Assembly (NCBI GenBank): GCA_031280065.1
Contig: JAITHH010000142.1
Location: 1 to 7,686, forward strand
Length of the DNA: 7,686 nt
Direction of reading: 5' to 3'
Source: Treponema sp.
GTDB taxonomy: Bacteria; Spirochaetota; Spirochaetia; Treponematales; Breznakiellaceae
A program made the position numbers and the translations under genes. Under the pieces are notes generated by a model. It was not told the origin of the DNA, did not search any database, and saw only the letters and a program-made list of their open reading frames with translations. This document shows, piece by piece, positions 1 to 5,667 of this stretch. Numbering within the stretch: the first letter of the stretch is position 1; each line of letters begins with the position of its first letter.

Positions 1-270
1 GAAAAAACCGCCATGCTTGAGGATGCGCTGCGGCGGATCGGCGGCTGGCAAACCCTGCCGGAGATCAGAACCGTCCCCTCGCGGCCCTATGAATACCGGA
101 ACCGGATGCGGTTCCACCGGACGGGGCCGGAACAGGGCGCGGGCCTCATGGGGAGGCGGAGCGGCACGGCGATCCCCCTGCAAGACTGCCCGGCGGCGGA
201 CCCCCTGATCCGCCGGGCCCCAAGCCCGCCGCTGGACTCACCCTCCAAAGCCCCAAAACGCCGCCGCTGA
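1..270 (+). pseudogene. Truncated RlmD/TrmA-family RNA (uracil-5-)-methyltransferase, left-edge fragment
   Basis: The frame is open from base 1, so the gene begins outside the window. The translation resembles the middle of RlmD/RumA/TrmA enzymes, which use S-adenosylmethionine to methylate C5 of a uridine in rRNA or tRNA. Recognisable parts are a helix ending RRIGGW, the block YEYRNRMRFH (about 91-120) and the QDCPAADPLIRR segment (about 181-216). The Cys at 187-189 probably corresponds to the fourth iron-sulfur ligand of RumA. Family resemblance stops near 216. The remaining codons (Pro/Lys/Arg-rich, stop at 268-270) are the reverse side of comM sequence. The whole methyltransferase domain, more than 200 residues, is therefore missing and the product should be inactive. 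The family is fairly clear, but which member (rRNA or tRNA enzyme) cannot be told from this piece. The truncation could be a real rearrangement or an assembly join. Confidence 0.7.
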
Positions 271-1576
271 ATTTCTACCGCCCGCTGCACCCTGGCCTGA
301 ATCACCGCGCTGGACTCTTCACGCCCATCGCCTCCACCGCCGGGGGCATGACCGCTGCCCGCAGCTCTATCCGGTCCAGGAGCGCCGCGCCGATTTTCTG
401 CCAATAACGGCGGATTTCATCAGGACTGCAAAAACAACTGCTCTGGGTGTGCAGCCCAAGCCTGCCGCAGGGACAGGTATTGGCCGCTAAAAGAAGCTGA
501 AAGTCTGCGGGAAGCAGCAGCGGCCCCTCCGCCCGCGAAATCGTGATGACCCCGTCCTCCAGCGGTTCCCGTAGCGCCTGGAGCACGTTGGTCCGGAATT
601 CCGGGGCCTCGTCCAGGAAGAGTACGCCGAAGTTCGCCAGGCTTATCTCGCCGGGGCGGATGCACTTACCGCCCCCCAGAATACCCTCCGCGCTGGCCGA
701 ATGGTGGGGAGAACGGAACGGCGGCCTGGTGATGGCAAGCGCGCCGGTTCCCGGCCCCCCAAGGAAACGTCCCGCAAGACTGTGGAGCCTGGTAACTTCC
801 ACGGTTTCCCAAGCCTCCAGCGGAGGCATGATCGACGGCATACGACGGGCCAGCATAGTCTTCCCCGCGCCCGGAGGCCCGAACACCAGGAGGTTATGCC
901 CCCCTGCCGCGGCGATTTCCAGCGCCCGCTTGTACGGGGCCTGACCCTTAACATCGGCAAAGTCGCCGCACTCCGCGGCATCCGCGCCAGGACTCGCGCT
1001 GCCCGTACCAGCCCCCGCGCTCTGGAATTCAGGCGGGAAAGCGCCGCCCTCCCCCCGGCGGAGGAGGGCCTGAACCGCCTCGGCCAAGGTGTGAACCGCC
1101 GCATAGCGTCCATCAGTAAGAATTGCCGCCTCTTGCGCGTTTTCTGCGGGCACAATGAAGTCCTGAATCCCCGCACGGCGGCCCGCAGCCGCAGCGGCCA
1201 GCACTCCCCGCACCGGCCTGACTCTCCCGGAAAGCTCCAACTCCCCCAGCACCATGAGCGTCTCCGGGAACATCGCCCTTTCCCCGGTCATGCCGGGGAT
1301 GAGTCCTGCGGCTGCCATCACCGACAGGGCAATGGGCAGATCGAGCGAGGCGCCCTCCTTGCGCAGCCCTGCCGGGGCGAGATTGATAAGAATCCGGTCC
1401 TGGGGAAAGGCGTAGTCTGAATTGCGGAACGCCGCCCGCACCCGTTCCCGCGCCTCCCGGACAGCCCCTTCAGCAAGGCCGGTAATATCGACGCCCGGTA
1501 TACCCCGGCGTATATCCGTCTCAACCCGGATAAGGATTCCGTCCGCGCCCAGCGGCGCATAAGCCATTATGTCCAT
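250..1576 (-). pseudogene. comM: ComM/YifB-family AAA+ ATPase, frameshifted and C-terminally truncated
   Basis: ComM is a hexameric Mg-chelatase-like helicase that promotes branch migration during integration of transforming DNA. Residues below count from a GTG at 1582. They show the N-terminal Lon-protease-like domain (about 3-170), Walker A GPPGAGKT (235-242), the RPPFRSPHH motif (286-294), Walker B VLFLDE (320-325) and the Cys-containing TCPCG loop (369-373). I prefer ATG at 1574-1576 as start because a GAGGG ribosome site (1582-1586) lies 5 nt upstream; the GTG would overlap that site. The uninterrupted frame ends early at 302-304. The expected continuation (REESSAV, then RVQRAVEIQRRRF) lies in another frame from about 323 down to 255, so one base seems to be missing near 323-326. 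After the RRRF the sequence no longer resembles ComM, and about 65 C-terminal residues (the usual helical end) are absent. It is probably non-functional unless the shift is a sequencing error and the core suffices. Confidence 0.85.
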
Positions 1577-1709
1577 AAACACCCTCTATATATCTAATGG
1601 CGCGGCCAGGTAATTTGCTTCAATGCGGCGCGATATTTTTTCTTTACAAAAGAGGGGGGAGAGCCGTGTGTCCGCTTGCGTTCTGTTCTCTGGTACGTTG
1701 AGCAGGGCG

Positions 1710-1738
1710 TTGACCGCGAACTTACGGTTCGATATATG
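1710..1738 (+). promoter_or_regulatory. Distal sigma-70-like promoter for groES
   Basis: A -35 box TTGACC (1710-1715) and a -10 box TATATG (1733-1738) are separated by exactly 17 bp, giving a predicted start near 1744-1746, about 87 nt upstream of the groES ATG. The spacer contains a dyad, CGAAC-N5-GTTCG, placed where a repressor or activator could bind. The boxes match consensus moderately well, and the assignment is by sequence only. Confidence 0.45.
1717..1731. promoter_or_regulatory. Inverted repeat inside the distal groES promoter spacer
   Basis: Two perfect 5-bp arms, CGAAC (1717-1721) and GTTCG (1727-1731), flank a 5-bp centre. The dyad occupies the space between the -35 and -10 boxes of the distal promoter, the usual place for an operator. 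The arms resemble those of the Gram-positive LexA/DinR box, but that box has a 4-bp centre, so I do not name a regulator. Short dyads also occur by chance. Confidence 0.3.
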
Positions 1739-1747
1739 CGGCGCATA
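1735..1747. promoter_or_regulatory. Short palindrome overlapping the distal -10 box
   Basis: TATGCG (1735-1740) and CGCATA (1742-1747) form perfect 6-bp arms around a single central base. The site overlaps the distal -10 box and lies 9 bp upstream of the proximal -35 box, so a bound protein could affect both promoters. It is a candidate operator only. Confidence 0.25.
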
Positions 1748-1756
1748 AAAATTTAG

Positions 1757-1785
1757 TTGACTCTTTTAAGGCTTTTTTGTATATT
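1757..1785 (+). promoter_or_regulatory. Proximal sigma-70-like promoter for groES
   Basis: The -35 box TTGACT (1757-1762) and the -10 box TATATT (1780-1785) are 17 bp apart and each match consensus at five of six positions. An A/T-rich stretch (1745-1755) precedes the -35 box like an UP element. The start would fall near 1791-1793, giving a leader of about 40 nt that includes the GGAGG ribosome site. No CIRCE element (HrcA operator) or sigma-32-type boxes are visible, so control looks housekeeping, perhaps modified by the upstream dyads. Confidence 0.7.
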
Positions 1786-1831
1786 CTACTTATCCGAATA
1801 CTTTTTATCTTAGATTTAACGGAGGCAGCTT

Positions 1832-2098
1832 ATGAAAGTAAAACCCTTGGCAGACCGCGTCATGGTCAAACTGGAGAAGAACGAGGCGAAAACCGCCGGG
1901 GGGATCATCATCCCCGATACCGCCCAGGAGAAGACCCAGACCGGTACTGTTATCGAGGTGGGAGACGACAAGGACGTGATCAAGGTGAGCGTGGGTCAGA
2001 AGGTAATGTATGACAAATACGCCGGGACCCAGATCAAGATCGACGGCGTGGAACATCTGATCTTGAAAATGCCGGATATCATCGCCATCATCGAGTAG
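1832..2098 (+). CDS. groES: Co-chaperonin GroES (Hsp10)
   Basis: This 88-residue protein has the standard length and full pattern of GroES, the heptameric lid that caps the GroEL ring in the cytoplasm and controls release of folding proteins. Visible features are the N-terminal PLADRVMVK strand, the mobile loop (about residues 17-34) with the GroEL-contacting hydrophobic edge GGIIIPD, the VGDDKD and VGQKVMYDKYAG segments, and the C-terminal DIIAIIE. A strong GGAGG (1821-1825) sits 6 nt before the ATG, fixing the start. Two candidate promoters lie upstream and an intrinsic terminator begins 20 bp after the stop, so it appears to be transcribed alone. groEL is not adjacent; as I recall, T. pallidum also has groES and groEL apart. 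Confidence 0.97.
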   Translation: MKVKPLADRVMVKLEKNEAKTAGGIIIPDTAQEKTQTGTVIEVGDDKDVIKVSVGQKVMYDKYAGTQIKIDGVEHLILKMPDIIAIIE

Positions 2099-2117
2099 GC
2101 GTCTTGATCCTCACGTC

Positions 2118-2146
2118 AAAAAGCCCGGCTATGCCGGGCTTTTTTT
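2118..2146. terminator. Bidirectional intrinsic terminator between groES and the TPR gene
   Basis: A perfect stem GCCCGGC (2123-2129) / GCCGGGC (2133-2139) with a TAT loop is preceded by five A and followed by seven T. On the plus strand it ends groES transcription. Because of the A-tract it also has a U-tract on the minus strand, where it lies 40 bp beyond the stop of the TPR gene and can end that operon. Confidence 0.92.
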
Positions 2147-2186
2147 ATGCGTTTGCGGGGCAAGGGCAGGGGTTCCCGCTCCCCGG

Positions 2187-3992
2187 TTATATGCTGAGGC
2201 TGCCCAGCTCAAGGCGGATGGTGAGGTTGTCCGGGTCAAGCGTCCGGGCATATTCCAGGATACGGCGGCCTTCCCGTTCCCGGCCCAATGCCCGCATACA
2301 GCGGGAGATACGAAGCTGAATCTTCGCCGCGTCCGCCGGTTTGACCACACCGGCGGCGGCGATTTCGTAGTACTCCAGGGCTGCCGCGTATGAACGCTCC
2401 GCCTCCAGCACCCTGCCGATGTTGGCCGAAACCTGCCAGAGCCCGGCGGGACTGCCCCCCGGCGCGGCGGTTCCCGGAGAACTAACCGGGGCGTTAGACG
2501 GGACAATAGCCCGCAGACGCTCGATCCCCTCCACATGCCGCCCCTCGCGGAGCAGCGACAAACCCTCGCAAAGGTACATCCAGGGCGTATCCATGTTCCG
2601 CCGCCGGGCCTGGCGCAGCAGCAGCGCCGTCTCGTCAAAGCGGCGCTGGAAATCAAAATAGTAGGCCCCCCAGCGGTATATCCGCTGATCATCCCCGTGA
2701 CGGCCCACAAGCTGCCAGGTTTCGGGGATCATCCGTTCCACGTTCCAGGCACTCTGCTTTCGGCGAAGCCATTCCAGGTCTAAAAGGGGCTGCTCTTGGA
2801 GCAGCGCCGTACTTTCCAGGATCGCGATTGCCCGTGAAGCATCCAAGAGCCGGGTGTAGCGGATAATTCCGTAGAGGTGCAGCGGTTCATGGCCCAAAAG
2901 CCGCTCCAGATACGCCGCCTCGCGGGCCCTCGCGGGAGCCGTGGCCGCCAGATTGTACAGACTCCGGCTTAGTATACCGGCGTCCCCGTCTCCTTCCTGG
3001 GGGCTGAGGATGATCCAGAGGTTCCGGGCATTATCGGCGCGGCCCGCAAGCCACAGGGCATCCGCCTGCCGGGACAGACTTTCCTCGTCCTTAAAGCGGG
3101 AGAAGAGTTCCGCTGACCGGTCAAGGTCCCCAAAATCGTAAAGGTATTCCGCCGCAAAGTGAGCGGCCCGCCGGGAGAGCGGCTCCCCCAGGTTTTCCGC
3201 AGGCTCCGTCAGGGAACGGATATAGACCCCCGCGCCCTGGCGATCCCCCTTCAAGAGCCGGAGCAGCGCCGCGTCAATGATCAGCCGCTCCCCTTCCACC
3301 GCGGCGGCCCCTATCGCGGCGCCGGTGGCGGCCTTGAAGAGAATGTCCTCACCCCGGGGAATGGTCATGGCCCGCCGGGGATCCTCCAGCGCGCCTGAGA
3401 GAGAATATATCTCCAGCGCCGCCGGAAGCAGTTCCTGGGCGGAAATACGGGAAGCGTATAGTTCCGCCTTGCCCGCGTCTTCACCTTTCAGCCGAAGCTG
3501 CGCGGCATCGAAGCTCCCAAAGGGATTTTTCTCCCGCGCCGCCGCCTCAGCGCGGAGGACGAGGGCCTCCGCAGCCGCCACAGCCGGACTATCGGCGTAG
3601 GGAAAGGCCCCGGCAATCCGCTCGGCGGCGTTCTTGTACGCCTCGCGGTAGGCGGCGGAGGCTTCTATGGGGTTCTCTTCCAGGGCCAGGGCCCGGCGGC
3701 GCTTCAACACCGAAAGCTGCGCTTCCATCCCCTGGGCGGTTTTTTCAAGGCCGTCCAGGAGGCGGTTCAGCCGGGTAACGGCGGCCTGGTCCCCGCTGAA
3801 CGGCAGGTCTTTCCGGGCGTCGTCATAGTCCCGGAGCCGCCGGACAAACCGGTCTTCTCTGGGGGTAATAGAGGAAGCAGGAAAAGGCTGCCCGGTGGCA
3901 AAGGTGAACACCGCCATGCTCCCCAGGAGCAAACAGGTAAGGCCGAGCCCTGCGGCGCAGGCGGTAAGAATCGCTTTTTGGTAATTCATCAT
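2187..3992 (-). CDS. Membrane-anchored tetratricopeptide (TPR) repeat protein, unknown function
   Basis: This 601-residue protein has a short charged N-terminus, then one hydrophobic segment (about residues 7-32) that looks like an uncleaved signal anchor, so most of the chain should lie outside the cytoplasmic membrane. Residues 73-105 are rich in Leu, Lys and Glu and may form a coiled coil. The rest is alpha-helical and rich in Ala, Leu and Arg with degenerate TPR-like pairs: clear candidates are at about 275-330, 436-495 and 515-595 (ending YARTLDPDN, a typical TPR turn). A Ser/Pro/Gly linker lies at 499-516. The ATG overlaps the nusB stop as ATGA, suggesting translational coupling; a second ATG follows at once. 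An LTAC lipobox-like string at residues 9-12 is too close to the N-terminus to be convincing. By position it matches the uncharacterised T. pallidum gene between groES and nusB (from memory). A scaffold role in the envelope is possible, but no activity can be assigned. Confidence 0.85.
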   Translation of the reverse strand: MMNYQKAILTACAAGLGLTCLLLGSMAVFTFATGQPFPASSITPREDRFVRRLRDYDDARKDLPFSGDQAAVTRLNRLLDGLEKTAQGMEAQLSVLKRRRALALEENPIEASAAYREAYKNAAERIAGAFPYADSPAVAAAEALVLRAEAAAREKNPFGSFDAAQLRLKGEDAGKAELYASRISAQELLPAALEIYSLSGALEDPRRAMTIPRGEDILFKAATGAAIGAAAVEGERLIIDAALLRLLKGDRQGAGVYIRSLTEPAENLGEPLSRRAAHFAAEYLYDFGDLDRSAELFSRFKDEESLSRQADALWLAGRADNARNLWIILSPQEGDGDAGILSRSLYNLAATAPARAREAAYLERLLGHEPLHLYGIIRYTRLLDASRAIAILESTALLQEQPLLDLEWLRRKQSAWNVERMIPETWQLVGRHGDDQRIYRWGAYYFDFQRRFDETALLLRQARRRNMDTPWMYLCEGLSLLREGRHVEGIERLRAIVPSNAPVSSPGTAAPGGSPAGLWQVSANIGRVLEAERSYAAALEYYEIAAAGVVKPADAAKIQLRISRCMRALGREREGRRILEYARTLDPDNLTIRLELGSLSI

Positions 3993-4432
3993 GGACCTGC
4001 CTCTGTTTCGAGGGTCTTACGGATGCTGTCCAGGACGCCGTTGACAAAGCGAAAGGAATCATCCGTTCCGAACTCTTTTGATATATCGACGGCCTCATCA
4101 ATGACGATTGACGGCGGCACATCGTTCTGGTACATCAGCGTATAGGCGCTCATCCGCAGCAGCGCCAGATCAACCCGGTTAATCCGGGAGAACGCCCAAT
4201 TTTTCAAATGGCGGCGGATCATCGCGTCCACCGCCTTAATGTTTTCTATCGTACCCCGCACGAGAAGCCGGGAGAAATCCGCCGTGCCGCTGTCCAGCCG
4301 CGCCAACGCGTCGTCCTCAAGCCAGGAAAAGTCCGGCAGCTCGGCGGGATTCAGCCCCGCGCCCTTACCAGCGGCTTCCCAGGAGTAGAGGGCTTGAAAC
4401 GCAAAGATACGGCCTTTTCTGCGGGACGCCAT
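3989..4432 (-). CDS. nusB: Transcription antitermination factor NusB
   Basis: This 147-residue all-helical protein is of normal length for NusB. NusB with NusE (ribosomal protein S10) binds boxA RNA and supports antitermination and rRNA maturation in the cytoplasm. Family marks are the basic start with RR..RIFAFQALYSWE (residues 4-19), NWAFSRINRVDLALLRMSAYTL (residues 78-99), the P-S-I-V-IDEAVDISKEFG block (107-122) and the end SFRFVNGVLDSI (126-137). The start ATG shares its A with the TAA stop of the upstream SurA-like gene (TAATG). Its own stop overlaps the next ATG (ATGA), so three genes form one tightly packed unit. No separate ribosome site is needed if coupling operates. Confidence 0.96.
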   Translation of the reverse strand: MASRRKGRIFAFQALYSWEAAGKGAGLNPAELPDFSWLEDDALARLDSGTADFSRLLVRGTIENIKAVDAMIRRHLKNWAFSRINRVDLALLRMSAYTLMYQNDVPPSIVIDEAVDISKEFGTDDSFRFVNGVLDSIRKTLETEAGP

Positions 4433-5574
4433 TACCAGTTCAGGTGTTCTTTGAATACCTTAAAAGGCTCAGGGCTGACCGCCCGCAGTTCAGCAACCAG
4501 TTCCTGCTCCGCACGGGCCGCAGCGGCCATCTGGTTCTCCTGGAGCAGCCCGGAGCGGATATAGCTCCGCACCAGCCGTCCGCTTTCCGGCTGAACCTCG
4601 TCGTCAAGGCCCAGGGCCTTAAAGGGGTAGTTATTCGTTACCTTCAGGATGAAGAAGCCCTGCTCGGTTTTGACCATCTTGGAGACCTTGCCCTGCTCCA
4701 GGCTGAAAATCGTATCTACCAGGGTCTGGCCGTACATCTGCCGGTTCTGCTGATTCCGCTCAAAAAAGCCGATCCGCGCCTGATACCCCGCATTGGGAGA
4801 GCGGGCTTCCTCGACCTTCTGATCGAATCTCGCCGCGCTGGTTCCGATTTCCTGGCTCAGGCGGTTCGCCAGGGCCTCGTTGTTGGGGGGAACGTGGATA
4901 ATTCCCAGCCTGACCCCCTCGTTTCTGACGAACCGTTCCCGGTTGTTGTTAAAGAACTCGACGATTTCCTTGTCCGTGGGCTCCTTGATGGACTCGATGA
5001 TGTTCCGCTTCTTTGCCATGAGGTACTTCTGCATCACCAACTGGCGGCGGAGCTGATCCCGGTAGGTCTTCATATCCAGGCCGGTTTCGGCTTTGATAAG
5101 ACTTTCAAATTCCGCGTCATCCGGCAGGCGGCCGACGCTCTGGCGCAAGCCCTCCCGCATCTGCTGTATCTGCTGGTCAAGTTCGCCCTCGGAGACGATG
5201 ATCCGGTCGCGGGCCGCGGCCTGGAGTACCAGCCGCTGGTTGATCATCATATCCAGGACCTGGGAACGCTGTTCCGCCGGCATACTCGACCCGGCCTGCT
5301 TCTCCAGCAGGGCGACTTCACTTTGGAGCTGTTTGAGATAAACCGGCTCAATCTCGGTAAGCTGGACCTGGGCTACCACCGGGTTCTGAATCACCGTCTC
5401 CTGGGGCGCAGCCGGCGGCGGCGCGGATTCCCCGCCCGCAGCGGCGCTCTGGGGCGCTTGCGCTTCACCCTGGGGGGCTGTTGACGCCGACGCTGAACCG
5501 CCCGCCCCGAACACCGCCGGGGGAAGCGCAAGAAAACCGAATACCACACACAACGCACTCATAAACCGTTTCAT
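4432..5574 (-). CDS. Secreted SurA/parvulin-type chaperone (Tpn39b/TP1016-like)
   Basis: The 380-residue protein begins with a signal peptide (MKR, hydrophobic 5-20, likely cleavage after VFGA near 24). A low-complexity Ala/Pro/Ser/Gln linker follows (about 25-60). Next comes a SurA N-terminal-like helical region (about 70-215: QRSQVLDMMINQRLVLQAA, then DQLRRQLVMQKYL) and a parvulin/PpiC-like domain (about 219-313) with EQGKVSKMVKTEQGFFILKV. A helical tail closes it. Such proteins guide folding of outer-membrane and secreted proteins in the periplasm. The parvulin active-site positions look altered: the usual A-R-H-I-L strand reads RLGII here (Ile at 225), and GFH-I reads GFFI (Phe at 308), so chaperone activity is more likely than isomerase activity. 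An AAGGA site lies 6 nt before the ATG. The gene overlaps nusB by one base (TAATG). Position and fold match the T. pallidum Tpn39b protein as I recall it. Confidence 0.85.
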   Translation of the reverse strand: MKRFMSALCVVFGFLALPPAVFGAGGSASASTAPQGEAQAPQSAAAGGESAPPPAAPQETVIQNPVVAQVQLTEIEPVYLKQLQSEVALLEKQAGSSMPAEQRSQVLDMMINQRLVLQAAARDRIIVSEGELDQQIQQMREGLRQSVGRLPDDAEFESLIKAETGLDMKTYRDQLRRQLVMQKYLMAKKRNIIESIKEPTDKEIVEFFNNNRERFVRNEGVRLGIIHVPPNNEALANRLSQEIGTSAARFDQKVEEARSPNAGYQARIGFFERNQQNRQMYGQTLVDTIFSLEQGKVSKMVKTEQGFFILKVTNNYPFKALGLDDEVQPESGRLVRSYIRSGLLQENQMAAAARAEQELVAELRAVSPEPFKVFKEHLNW

Positions 5575-5590
5575 ACTTTTCCTTATAGGT

Positions 5591-5610
5591 GTATAGACTG
5601 TCTTCTATAC
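5591..5610. promoter_or_regulatory. Perfect inverted repeat upstream of the SurA-like gene
   Basis: Arms GTATAGA (5591-5597) and TCTATAC (5604-5610) are perfect 7-bp complements around a 6-bp centre. The site lies 17 bp upstream of the start codon in the 93-bp gap after alaS. It could be an operator for this gene or a hairpin in the mRNA leader next to the ribosome site. I find no well-spaced sigma-70 promoter in the gap, so transcription may come mainly from alaS. Confidence 0.4.
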
Positions 5611-5667
5611 TAACATAAAAAGCCGCAGGGAGCCACATACCCCCGGTACAGGCAGGGGACGGGTGTT

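Noticed and set aside
302..330. Programmed frameshift in comM
   Set aside because: There is no long slippery run or clear downstream structure, and the C-terminus is lost anyway, so mutation or sequencing error is simpler.
701..1420. Open frame of 239 codons on the plus strand opposite comM
   Set aside because: Low-complexity Arg/Pro-rich translation complementary to conserved ComM motifs; no start signal.
1577..1680. comM promoter on the minus strand
   Set aside because: A TTGAAG and A/T-rich hexamers are present, but with spacings of 19-21 bp; no pair is good enough to annotate.
1717..1731. LexA/DinR-type SOS box at the distal groES promoter
   Set aside because: The arms fit CGAAC and GTTCG, but the centre is 5 bp rather than 4, and groES is not a typical SOS gene. 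It is kept only as an unnamed dyad.
2129..2710. Alternative minus-strand frame within the TPR gene, crossing the terminator
   Set aside because: Trp/Arg/Cys-rich composition, and it runs through the groES terminator hairpin; the 601-residue frame fits a real protein with an N-terminal anchor.
3955..3965. Lipobox (LTAC) at the start of the TPR protein
   Set aside because: The Cys is residue 12, with almost no hydrophobic stretch before it; the hydrophobic segment continues well beyond, fitting a membrane anchor rather than a lipoprotein signal.
4444..5484. Open frame of 346 codons on the plus strand opposite the SurA-like gene
   Set aside because: It is the reverse side of a clear secreted protein gene; in GC-rich DNA such antisense frames stay open by codon bias. 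It has no ribosome site and no family resemblance.
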